A stretch of DNA of 46,455 nt, taken from positions 1-46,455 of the forward strand of contig NW_025955275.1 in the NCBI RefSeq assembly GCF_022376445.1, read 5' to 3'. Under the pieces are notes generated by a model, which saw nothing but the letters and a program-made list of their open reading frames with translations, was not told the DNA's origin and did no database searches. Positions 11,537 to 22,799 of the stretch are shown here, in pieces. This DNA is from Fomitopsis serialis. Lineage: Eukaryota > Basidiomycota > Agaricomycetes > Polyporales > Fomitopsidaceae. The position numbers and the translations under genes were made by a program. Position 1 is the first letter of the stretch, and each line of letters begins with the position of its first letter.

Positions 11537-12431
11537 GGTAAGAGGGCAGGAATCAGTGCGTTTGTGGCAGCGCGGTCACGGTGTCCTGGGTTAGCGCCGC
11601 CTTGATGATCGAAACGTGGCAGGCCACACTGCCGCCACAGACAGCCGAAGAGGGAAGGCCGCCTGCCTTTCTGGTGCCGCCTGCCACGTCAACTCTCCTA
11701 AAGTCCGGTGTCACATCACTAGAGAGACATCGACACCTAGGTTTTCCTTGGACTTCAAGTGCCTTTGCGCAGGCAGTACAGACCACATGCACAAACTCCT
11801 ATATGACGACCGTAAGCCGAAGACATGAGTTCTAGTACATACTATAGTCCCAGCTAGGTCGAATTCTGCTCGTATCTTCTCGATCCCGTCGCCCATTTTC
11901 AAACTCGCGCTTGTTCAGCGAATGACACCCTTCATACACTTCCTACAGGAGTAATAGATGACAATGCCTTGAATGATGTCCTCGTGCCTCCAGATTTTAT
12001 TATTGACTGTGCTAACGCATCGAGCTCGAAAGTGTAGGCTTAACATTATCAGAGTGGCTTAACGCCTCCGAAATGTGGGTCGTCACTTGATGATCCCGAA
12101 CATGTAGTGAATTTCCCGGTTATGCTAAGTTAGTAGTCGCAACGCTGGCACGGGGGCCATGCCGCGACGGCTCCAAGCAGTCGCATCCGGAAACGGACGC
12201 GGATGCAGCACTTACACCACTTCCGCTATACCACAGGATAACTTTGCATCCGCTGCCGATATTCGATCATCCCGCTGCTCTGGCCCATCCGAACCGCCAT
12301 TCACATCATGGCATCCGCACCTCCGTGGCTTCTGACCAAAGGTATATAAACCGTGCCAGACTTTGGTGAGTAACGCATCATTCGTCTAAGCACACACACT
12401 GCATCCTTGCAACTTACCACTTCATCGCATC
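11537..12431. other. Divergent promoter region: SPP and peptidase copy 2
   Basis: Contains the CATCCG cluster and a TATA-like GGTATATAAACC near 12340-12351. A short minus-strand frame starting near 11890 (MGDGIEKIRAEFDLAG) could be a small first exon, but no convincing continuation was found. Confidence 0.45.
12184..12317. promoter_or_regulatory. Cluster of five CATCCG/CGGATG hexamers
   Basis: Positions 12184-12189, 12200-12205 (reverse orientation), 12247-12252, 12286-12291 and 12312-12317, that is 115-250 bp upstream of the peptidase copy 2 start and before its TATA-like box. The same hexamer forms a palindrome upstream of copy 1. Candidate binding sites for a shared regulator. Confidence 0.45.
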
Positions 12432-14010
12432 ATGTTCCGCAAAGCCGCTCTCTTCTCAACCGTTTTCCTCGCGGTATTGAGCTGCGCGACGCCCTTCGAG
12501 CGCCGCACGGGGACTTCGATCGCTTTTGCCAAGCGCAGTGGTCTTACCACCGAAGATGGCGTCTTCGACCATGAAGCTGCTATTCAAAGTGCAATCAACA
12601 CCCATAAGTGAGTAGACTCCGGATGTAAGGAAGCTCGTCTGACCCACATCATGGACAGTAAGCACCGGCAGAATATGATCAATCTGCAGAACAACGATCC
12701 TGACAGCATGAATGAGGTACGTTCATCGTGTATTTCCCGGACAACAAGCTAACAATACTACAGGGCGCCGAAGTCAAGCCGCTCCGACTGCACAATGCGA
12801 CGACGTCCCATCACCAGAAGCGTCAGAAGGAACCAACAACCGACGAAGAGAGTGACCTAGAGTGGGCCGGATACATCTCCATCGGTACTCCGGCGCAGAA
12901 GTTCTTGATTGATTTCGACAGTGAGTAATCTGCTCCCAATCTTATTGCCAACATAAAATTCATGCAATATCCAGCCGGCTCTTCCGACCTCTGGGTGCCA
13001 TCTTCGTCTTGCACGAGTTCCGTGTGCACATCGAAGGACAAGTACACCGCCGGATCGTCGTCGACTTCGGCACAGAAGTCGGGGACTTTTACGATCAATT
13101 ACGGCGACGGTTCATCCGTCTCTGGCCCCGTTTACACGGATACTGGTATGTACCGTACACACGGTTCATCACCCAGAGCTAATCCGTCATGTCAGTGGCC
13201 GTCGCTGGAATCACGTCGACAGCACAGTACTTCTCGCCAGTGACGACGCTTTCGAGCAGCTTCTCTGGCGATCCGATCGATGGCATCCTTGGTATGGCAT
13301 ACCAGAGCATCTCGAGTCTTCAGCGTCCCCCGTTCGTGAACCAAGCGAAGACCCAGGGCAAAATCACGAGCTCCGTATTCGGAATGAAGCTTGCCAGCTC
13401 TGGCTCAGAGCTTTACATCGGTGGAACGGACACATCGCTGTACAAGGGCTCGCCCGAGTATCACACGGTCACTGGGTCAGGCTACTGGCAGATCTCGGGG
13501 GCGAAGACCTTGGTCAACAACAAGGTCGTCAACACCGGTTTCCAGACCGTGAGTGTTTCTTTTTCAGCATTATTGTTCAGCGTTCCTTATGGGCATTCCT
13601 ATAGATTATCGACAGCGGGACAACGATCATGTACGGCCCCCCGAGCGCAGTGCAGCAGTTCTACAAGTCCATCTCAGGCTCATCGGTATATGACTCGCAG
13701 AACGGTTACTACCAGTTCCCTTGTAACAATATCCCAACCGTAGCCTTCAGCTGGGGCGGCAAGAGCTGGACAGTCAGCGCTGCGAAGTAAGTGAACCTTC
13801 GAAATAGCACGGCGTATTCTCATCGTCGAACTTTGCAGCTTCAACCTCGGAAAGGTTTCCAGCACGTCGAAGAACTGTGTCGGTGCTCTCGCCGGGCAAA
13901 ACCTTGGTCTGGGGTCCAACGTCTGGCTGCTAGGCGACAGCTTCATGAAGAACGTTTACACCGTCTTCTCCTTCGATCAGAATGCTGTCGGCTTTGCCAC
14001 TCTCTCCTAG
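12432..14010 (+). CDS. Polyporopepsin-type aspartic peptidase, copy 2 (family A1)
   Basis: Secreted pepsin-like acid protease. Seven exons (12432-12607, 12659-12716, 12764-12920, 12975-13145, 13196-13548, 13605-13786, 13839-14010) give 422 residues. A signal peptide is followed by a propeptide with an HQKRQKE stretch, a plausible processing region. The catalytic motif D130-T-G-S-S-D-L-W is formed across the exon 3/4 junction; the second, I-I-D308-S-G-T-T, begins exon 6. The flap YGDGSS and the terminal LLGDSFMKNVYTVFSFDQ are present. Only exon 3 differs in length from copy 1, by one codon. Proteins are roughly two-thirds identical by eye, so the pair is an older duplication than the gene A/C arms. 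Confidence 0.96.
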
Positions 14011-16186
14011 AGTATCTTGATCGTCGCCTGAACCGGTCTAGAATTGTGTCGTGTCAGTATTTGCGGATGTATGTACGCTAGGGTGCCACATAGTAAATGG
14101 ATTTCCTTACATTGTTTAGTGATCCTGACCACAAAAGTACTCACACCCATCATCAAAAGATCTTTTAGGCACAAGCCGTTTCTGGAAGGTAACGACAAGT
14201 TGGGGAACTCTTGAGTCCTTCACTTTGACTTGTTGGATGTAACTTGGAGTAACAGTCTCCGATTCGGCAGCTTCGGGTCGGTTTGTAGTTCGTTTGCAAG
14301 AAGGTCCATCAGACTGAAAGCACCAAGCAACAACTCGCTACGAACCTGTGGCTCCGCCGATTCGGGTGAAGACCATTGTCAAAAAACAAGTCAGTAGCAT
14401 GTCACCTTAGCAATTGAGCGTGCAGTTGCTCTTTATAGAGCCCAGCGCAGCCGCACACGGAGCCGCCCGAGTTCGCCTCATCCAAGAATGGCGTACGTTT
14501 TACTGAGAGGATGAAATCGCATCAGGTTCCTCAGTCAAGCACCACATCGAACCTTCTGTAGTATACAAACCACAATGTTTGCTCGCAATCGCATCTATGT
14601 ACATAGGTATCTACTTAGTCATGAAGACAGAAGTTGTTGTGATCCTGTGTCGAAAATATCCCTTTCGCTCCTTGTCGACAATGGGCCAGTCATTGGAGGG
14701 GGTTTATTGAACGGTGCGCACGCTTCCGGTCACGCAAGTCGAGTATGGGGTAAAGTCCGGAGCACGTAGTAGACGGCCTGCCATACCAAGGTCTGTGGCG
14801 TACTAAGTCAAATCCATCCACAAAACAGCTGATGTACCTACATACAGAAGTTGTACCAGCGCGCTGGACGTGTCCGTTATTCTTCGCAGTACCTCCCCGT
14901 CTTCGCGGCACATCCTCGTGGGCATCTGCTAAAAGAGTCGGTCGTCCACATATGGGTGATCGCGCATCCATACTTCTTGCTTCATCACTTCTTGCTTCAT
15001 CATGATGACATGCTAACCTCGACGATACGATCTCAGTCTGCCGCACCTCAATCTCGGTCGTCGTGCACCTCATCAGGTTCCGTCGCTAACAGCAACGCTA
15101 GCTCAATCCGACCATCGCAGATCATTATATATATAAAAGCCCTGTATCACAAACATGTACAAGACCGAAGATCACGCACCGAAGCTCTCAGCCTCAGAAC
15201 CTCCTCAGGACGCTGAGCCGCTGCGCATCAGCTGGAATACCCTCGATCAACGGGACGAAATCCGCCGGAACCGCAGAGGCAGCTAATAACGTCGTGCACA
15301 GGCAGATGCGAACAATCATGAGACACATAGCAACCCACTATACGGTAGCTCACAATGACAAGTTGAGGAGACTCTCGTAAACTCCACTTTCGCCGACGCC
15401 AGAACGCCAGAACGCCCGAGGACACCACAGTCAAGTCCGGCCGCTCGTACGGCAGAGCTGGTGAAGCGCTCTAGTGGCCCATCACTCCCATTGAAATGCA
15501 CGGCTGTCCTTGTGCCTCGTTGTGAACATCCCGCGCTGTCCACTTTGATCCATGCGACGTCCTGGTCGTCAGGTAAAACTCCGCGCGATTCAGATGTCGG
15601 ACTCATCACATGGAGGACGGTTCCCGCATTCATTGAGCCCAGATCACATGCGAGCCAAAGTGAATGCGCATCCCGCGTTCTCACTGAGACATAAGGGAAT
15701 GAAATAGGGAAGCATTGGAGAAGCGTACCCACTTGGCAAGATGGCACCACCAACGTGCATCAACCATCTCGACCCAGTAAGAGACGCCCTCCGACGCCCG
15801 GTCGGCCCTGGAGGTCAGACCAAGTGAAGGGACTACCGAGACGCACCCACGCAAGCAGCACGCAACTCTCCCATCGCTATCCTCGAGCCATGCGCAGACG
15901 TGAGACGGCCCCTAGTCGGGCCGAAGTCCACAGAGAGAAACTCAGAGAGAGCGGATGTGGCGCCGCTGCGAAATCTGAGAACCGCTCGGATCTCAAATGC
16001 AGGGTTCAGTAGCCCCGCCTCGAGCTAATAGCGTGGGTGTGGACGCACCTAAAGCGGACCGGGGGTAGTGTGAGCGGATGGCTCAGGCTAAGCGCAACAG
16101 AAACTGTCCAGTACAGGCCAAGTACAGGCTGGCGCATAGCTGTGTGGCGCGGTGAGATCAATGTAGGCGAGATGCTGGTGGCAACT

Positions 16187-16204
16187 GGGGGGGGGGGGGG
16201 GGGG
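16187..16204 (+). repeat. Homopolymer run of 18 G
   Basis: An uninterrupted run of 18 G residues in intergenic DNA. It may be real or reflect assembly/sequencing slippage. Confidence 0.9.
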
Positions 16205-18338
16205 CTTGTATGATATGTACCTCTGCGTACCTACATGTCCATTGTCGGCCCTGTGGGTTGAGGCGGCACAGACTTCGCAGAGAAGAGCATGCGCAATTGA
16301 GAACGCAGACGACGCCGAGAGCGGTGTCAACACATCAAGGCTGGTACTTACCAGGGATCGATCTTGCTAAAGGGGGACGACCAAATTGACCGCCCGCGCC
16401 CAACACTCTGGGACGTGCAGCTCCGATGGTCTTCCTTGCGACTTCCCTGTGCACCGTTAGTCTAAGATCTATCACGAGACGTATTGTGCCGGCGTTGAAG
16501 TGGCGGCCGTGGAGACATCGCGAATGCAGGAGGACAATGGCAGAGAAGCGCGACTCGGGATGAATGGCCGGGAGTTCGCTGCGTCTAGTCCATGACGCAT
16601 ACGACTTTGGCGGGCCAAGGGACAAGCGGCCAGGGCTAGGCCTCGAGAGTCGCTGCTTCGGAGAGGTGAGCATCCTCAATTCCCCTGGGAGAGTCGCACA
16701 AACAAGCACACGGCGGTGGATGAGAGATGTGATGACGGAGAGAGATCAGAAGCTAGGCCAGATCAAGTTTAGACCGTGCGGCATTCGCAGCTGTTCGTGC
16801 CGTGGAAGCGTTGTGCTTACGCAGCACCCCAAGAGCGGCGTCATTGCGTCCTGCCCATTGCTGCTACTGACCATCAGGAGAGAGGAGCGAGAGGGACGGT
16901 GCGCCTCCACGTTGCAGCGGCCTGCCAGGGCCAAGCCGGGCGGGCAGGATCTGTCCGTTGGGATCTCAGCCAATTTGAAGATCAAGGCACGGGTGCGCAG
17001 ACCCATCGACGCCGGCGTTCGAGCCGCTGGCGAAGCCGTGGGCCCTCGATTGATTTCCGTTGACAGAAAGCACAAGTCCCGCAGCTGGGCCGCAGCGGTT
17101 CGGGGCCGGATGGCGGCCTCCCGGAAATGGCCGCCTTTCCATTGGCCCCCTCGTGCCTGGTTCGAACACCGACGCTAATTTGATGGGACCGAGACGAGGA
17201 CACCGCCGGCGGGGAGCGAGGAGACGGCGAGCAAGTGGCGAACTCAGCGCGAGCTGTGTTGACGAGAGCATGGGCCAGATCTAGACCCCGTGCTCGGCCT
17301 CGAGGCACACAGGGCCCATCGCTGCTAGAAGTCCAATGTCGAGAACTGTTTGTCACGGGAGCGAGGACGAAGCGCAAGAACAGCATGCGTTGTCTCCAAT
17401 AAGCAAAGCGCTCGGGCGGATGGCCGAGCAGAAGGGGCTGTGCAGCAATATATGGGAACTGTCCAGACGCATGGACGAGCGACAAAAGGATGCATGTCTG
17501 TAAGGCCTCGTGTGCTGTCGAGTGTCAGCTTGGTGTCAATCCGAGCCTGCTTCGCCCGGGTGAGCGGTAGAGACAAGTCGTCAAGAACCGGGACCAATGG
17601 CTTGTTATGGAGGCATGTGCACCGAGGACGGAACACATCAGCTAGCGCGTGGGCGATGAGAGGCAGAGGCAAAGTCTGGCCAATCGAGATACAGCATGTC
17701 ATTGTTCGTGGGTGAGGGATTGCCGCACTAGCGAGACGAGGTGACAGGAGGTGACTGCGGCGATGAACCTGCATCCCGGGCGCGGTGGCGGCACCCTGAT
17801 GCGCCGTGTAATCCATCTGGCAAGATCGGGGCTGCGTGTCTGGATCCCAGATGAAAAACATAGGGGCGAAGCAAGTGGGTCCAGCGCGGGTGGCACGCGA
17901 AATGCCTGTGAGTCCGGCGAACCGGCGGCGCAAGAGTGGAATAGCATGCGCCTCAGCCATCGATGTCGCCTGTGCCTTGCTGAATTTTGTCCGCGAGAAT
18001 GCTAAGAACACAGAACGAGCCCGGAAGCGGAACGGGAGGGACGCCGCCATGTGAATCTGGCCGACCGAATACTACGAGAGAGAGAGACTGAGGCTCACGC
18101 ACGCACTTGTTTGCGCAGCGTGGATGAGTGTGTGCGCCTCCTAATCGGGCAGGTGCTCTCACGCACCACAGCCACGGCTCGCGTCGAGCCCGAGCCTCCC
18201 GCGGCCGTCCACAGCGCACAGCGAGCGTACGCGGGCGGGGCGCAGGGCGCGCGAAGGGCGAACAGGGGTCATACGAGGCCGCAGAGGGCGGAACATGTTG
18301 ATCGCGGGAAAACGAGCGAAAACGGACGGCAAAAGCGT

Positions 18339-18455
18339 ATGAGCGGTTTGTGGGCCGTCTATTTGGACTCCTCTAACGCTCGGGTGCGGTCCGTCCCCCA
18401 GCAGCCACCGGCTTGCTTCCTCCAGCCTGCTCGCCGTCTTCCTCCTCGCCGTTGA
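18339..18455 (+). other. Possible upstream ORF in the leader of the GATA factor
   Basis: ATG at 18339 opens a 38-codon frame with a stop at 18453-18455, ending 194 bp before the GATA-factor ATG. Long leaders with small uORFs are known for fungal nitrogen regulators, but whether this lies in the transcript is unknown. It is Pro/Arg-rich with no motif. Confidence 0.25.
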
Positions 18456-18649
18456 CGACGCCCTCCCGCACAGCGTCCGAGGCCATCTCCCCCACCCTCG
18501 CCCATCCTCCAGAACCGCCCATCGGCGAGCGCGGCGCGTCCGTACCGGGTCTTGACCCATCCCATCACTGTCATCTGAGGTGCGTTCGCCCTCCACCCCG
18601 CCCCCAGGTTCGCCAGAGCTCACCTCGTCTCCCGCCCCTTAGGAGTCCT

Positions 18650-21600
18650 ATGGAACTCCCGACATCGCAGGTGCGAGCGTACAACGAACATACTAGTCGT
18701 CCGTGGTCGCCTCAAGGCCGGCCGACCGTGAACACCGCGGGCCTTCCCCACCCCGCCTCATCCGCCCCATCTGTCGAGACCAGCCCACACCCGTCCTCGG
18801 TCTCACACTCTGCACACGCCTCTCCTTGGCTTCAGCACATCTCTCTTTCCGCCTCCAATCAGCCGCCCTCTGTACCGTCGATGTTGCAGCATTCTGTCCC
18901 TCCGCCGCCCCATCCTGGCGATACCTCGGTGCAGCACGGTTCGGTGTCGAACATGCCCAATCACGACTGGGGGAACATGTTTTCTTCACCTCTCGATCCC
19001 TCTACATTCCATGCCCTAGCGGCATCAGGCGTCCTGCCGCCCGCCAACGGAGGTGTGCCGTCCAGCCTTCCCGCGCGCTCTGTACGTTCGCCGAATGAAT
19101 TCTCGGCTAATGTTCGCATCCCACCTCTCAATACGAAGGACATTGGCCGGCCTGGCGCCGGTCAAGGTTTGCCAGGGCACTGGTCGAATGCGCCATCTCC
19201 GTACTCTTCCACGCCCTCAACATCTCAGAGAGCTTCGCCACAACATTTCAGGCCAGGGTCGGGTAGCCAGCCCTATGGTAAGCGCAGATCCCCCGTAAAC
19301 GGACTGCCTCAGTATGGACCCATCGCCATGCCTCCGTCGGGCTCCTCGATGGCAAACTCGCACCCCTACGAGAATCACAGGATTCAGGACGGCCGTGATG
19401 GCGGGCCCCACAGCCGGCGTAGCTCGCTCAGCCATCAGCTCAACGGCCCCGGCCTCCCTGGCCCGCCTGGTCACTACGACATCCCGCTCGGTCCCATGAA
19501 CGACGGGCACCTCGACACGTTCTCCGCCTCCTTCCCATCCGCACCGTCGTCACTCGATTTCGGCGGGAGCGTACACCACTCGAACGAGCGCTCTAATGCC
19601 TCGCTGCCGCCCTCCCTCTGGATGTCCCCCGCATCGGTGCCCTCATCCATTCCCTCATCTTCTCTGCACCTCACGGGTCCCTCCTACCCGCCGCTCACCC
19701 AGATCACCGTCCCACGGCACGGATCAATCTCCGACTCCCTCGGCGGTTCTACGCAGAGCCCGACGAGCCTCTCGTTCTACGGCGACTCTGCAAAGTCCTC
19801 AGCACCGACGTCTGCGAGCAGTCCCAAGGCGAAGATGCTGTCAGATCTGTTCACCGACGACTTCTTCCCGCACGCATCCCCGCTCGAAACCGCACGCCCA
19901 CAGAATTTCCCGTCTCCCCGCCTGTCTGGCTCACCAGACTTGAAGGCGGCAGAGCTCGCCGCCGGCGAGACGGATCCCGAGATACTGCAGAGGGACGATC
20001 CGCTCGCGACCCAAGTTTGGAAGATGTATGCGCGGACGAAGGCGACGCTGCCACACGCACAGCGCATGGAGAACATCACTTGGCGAATGATGGCGCTAGC
20101 GTTGAAGAAGAAGAAGGAGGACGAGGAGAGAATAGCGCGGGGAGAGCAGCCGCTCAACGAGGGACTGAACGTTGACGGAAGCAACGTGGATATAGACAAG
20201 GTTCAAGAGGAGGCAGAAGAACGAGGGAGGCCGGTTGACAAGGGCACGACGCGGGTCAAGGTCGTCGGCTTTGATGGCGCCAACCAGGACGGCATTGACG
20301 ATAATGAGTAAGTGTATTGCGTCATTTTTGCGGCACGAGTGTGTTCAAACGTGCTTCTGCAGCGATGTTGTGCCTATGGACTGGCGAGCCATGAGCAGGT
20401 CGCGCTCTCGAGTGCCCATGGACTGGCGGCCTGCCAGCCGGTCGAGGTCAAGGCCTCCCATGATGGGCATTCAATCGGCTGATCAGAGCGCCATCAAGTT
20501 CCCGACAGGGTCTCCTCACAAGGGCTCTTCATCGTCTACAATACCAATCCCGGGCGCTTCATCATCGCGCCTAGGGATCTCCGCAGTGCTGGAAACCAGC
20601 GAGCCTGACCCAACACCCTCGTTCTCAGCTACCGACAGTCCGCCCGCGCATCCCTCCTCGCTCCCAGCGAGCGGACTGCTGTCGCGAATATCTGCCTCAG
20701 GTGCCGCATCGCCGGAGCACCGTGCGTTCCCGAAGCACGTGCGCAAGACGAGCTTCGACCATACCGTCGCGCGAGAAGGCATCTTCAACGGGGTAAGTGG
20801 TCGCCATCAGGTCAACGGAAAGCCACTGTCCCCTGAGTCTCTTCTTGGCTTGAAGCGCCGCGCAGAAGGGCCCCATGCAGAGAGCATGCTTCGCGGCGAC
20901 CAGGTCAACGTGCTCCCACATCCAGATCGCATCGACGCACATGAGCCTGAACTGTTCCGGCGCAACAGCCCTCCGTTCCCTTCGTCTTCGTTCAGTTTCA
21001 ACTTCCCCTCCTCATATGATACCTCCTATGATATGTTTGGCGCAACCCATACCCTACCGCCCCCAAATATCCCAGCGTCTTTGCCACCACTCAAGGGTAT
21101 CCGCTCTCCCGACCTGTCCTTCCACGATCCTCTGCGTGTGTCCATCCCTAGTGGTTTCTCACCTGCCGTTGGCCCAGGCGGTGAAGGTCTTTCCGCGCCC
21201 GCTCTTGCTGCCTCCCACGCTGTGGCGGAAGGCTTCGCCCAATTAAACCACACCAGCTTCGGGGCTATCGAGGACTCGTCTCTTGATTACAACCACCTTG
21301 CAGGCATGATGTACCCTGGCCTTGATAATGGCCTCGCCGTCGGGCCCTACACCCACGTCGATCCTCACCAGATTCTCCCTCTTGACACAGACGGTGGCTT
21401 CCAGAGCTTCCATCCTAGTCCGTCGAGTGATGGCTGGGGCAACGGTGTGAACTCGAGCTCGAATGCTTCTCCAGAACCCTACAACCACTCGAACGCCTCG
21501 ACGCCGCCGTCCGCAGATCATCAGGGTCAGCGCAACCAACCCCGGAAGATCGCCTCGTCGAAGCGAGTACAAGACTCCGCACGTAATGGTAATCGGAAGA

Positions 21601-22228
21601 AGTGGGTGTTTCAGTCGCATGATGGTCGCGATGCGTCACTGACGGTTTGCTAGTAGTCCTGAGGTCGGGCGCAATGGGAACGGCGAGGAGGATGCGAACC
21701 CGACTGTGTGCACCAATTGCCAGACGACGAATACGCCTTTGTGGAGAAGAGATCCTGAGGGACAGCCGCTATGCAACGCATGCGGCCTATTCTTTGTGAG
21801 TATCATCCAAACGCCCATATATATGCGTCGAGCTTATCGCCGCTCTTTATCAGAAACTGCATGGTGTGGTTCGACCGTTATCGCTTAAGACAGACGTGAT
21901 TAAGAAGCGGTGAGTGAGCTGATCCTGTTGGCCACGCAAGGAGACTCATGAGCTGTGTAGGAACCGCGCTTCGGGGACGCCACACGGAGCGTCGCGCAAG
22001 GGCTCTGCTGGGCTGCCGAAGATTACGTCCTCAGCCAGTCGACCGCGTGCTGCGACCACGAGCTCGATGCCGATGGGCCTGCATGGCTCTCGACTGTCGC
22101 CCACCGCTCGGATTGGTGCCGGCGCCGCGAACAACATGTCTATGAAGCGGCAGAGACGGACTTCCACGAGCGTAGCAATGCAGGCGTCGTCTGGTCGCAA
22201 GCCAGGCGATGAGGGCATTGGTGCGTAG
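18650..22228 (+). CDS. areA: AreA/NIT2-like GATA transcription factor (nitrogen regulator)
   Basis: Nuclear activator of nitrogen catabolic genes by family analogy. Five exons (18650-20307, 20363-21601, 21654-21795, 21854-21909, 21961-22228) give about 1120 residues. The long N-terminus is Ser/Pro-rich and disordered. A DUF1752-like block lies at about 448-490 ([20 protein letters not shown], then [12 protein letters not shown]), as in AreA/NIT2, with an acidic [12 protein letters not shown] upstream. Exon 2 begins with a repeated PMDWR...SRSRSR unit. The zinc finger is C985-x2-C988-x17-C1006-x2-C1009, with [19 protein letters not shown], then [19 protein letters not shown] across exon 4. The exon 3 acceptor is a TAGTAG doublet, allowing a one-Ser difference. 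The stop at 22226-22228 overlaps a GTGCGT donor-like site, so an extra small exon is possible. It is convergent with the Sec7 gene. Confidence 0.93.
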
Positions 22229-22799
22229 TACTGTATTATAATGTGTGTCGGAAGTCGTCTCTGCCATCCCTCTTTCATCTCTGACGTGGTGTGATGCCTA
22301 TGCTTGTATCTTCCGCTTAGATCTTGTAGCAGTCCGCTCCGAGCTCTGATTGCCTTTGATTATCCGTCGTCCTTACCATGCTTCCTGTTGTCACGAGGGT
22401 ATGTCAATGTGTGTACGATCGCCAGTAGAGTCCATAGATTATTGTTTCACCAGAGCTCGACCACTCGGATCCTGTCTTTGTGCAATCGATGAAACGTGTA
22501 TTGCCTAACATCGCTCTCTTGCTGTGTACATATATGCTTTGAGTTGAGCTTCGCTGTATAACAGTCTGCCTTTCAATGATGATCCCTGACACGACGAATC
22601 ACGAATGAATGTCACATCGAGTAGTGTTCGCAGAACAACATGGCCACTGGCTGCATCATAAAAACATATACATATGCATGCGCGGATTGGGCGTTTCACA
22701 AGTTCAAATAACATACAATTACTAGCATGACAGAATGGTAAGTATGGCAACAATATGCAAGATGTGTACGAAAACATGCACGAAACCTGACGCATAAGA
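22229..22799. other. Convergent 3' flanks
   Basis: 570 bp between the stops of the GATA factor and the Sec7-PH gene. No gene seen. An optional terminal exon of the GATA factor could use the CTTAG acceptor near 22320. Confidence 0.5.

Larger units (their letters stand above)
14011..18649. other. 4.6-kb gene-poor region upstream of the GATA factor
   Basis: No frame here has a recognisable domain, a consistent splice pattern or paralogue support. It contains the 18-G run and, at about 14980-15003, a short direct repeat of CTTCTTGCTTCATCA. Part of the right side is probably the long 5' leader and promoter of the nitrogen regulator. Small or non-coding RNA genes cannot be excluded. I found no tRNA-like cloverleaf. 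Confidence 0.5.

Noticed and set aside
11711..11895. Possible small gene starting MGDGIEKIRAEFDLAG with a GTATGT donor
   Set aside because: Possible continuations give a Cys-containing tail with no known fold and run into the SPP promoter; only one weak exon.
14980..15003. Short tandem repeat of CTTCTTGCTTCATCA considered as the start of a repeat array or CRISPR-like structure
   Set aside because: Only two units, no spacers; CRISPR arrays are not expected in a eukaryote.
17150..17180. GGTTCGAACAC resembling a tRNA T-arm
   Set aside because: No 5-bp stem, anticodon arm or acceptor stem can be drawn around it.
17325..18050. 241-codon minus-strand open frame
   Set aside because: No domain, low-complexity composition typical of GC-rich chance frames, no splice or paralogue support.
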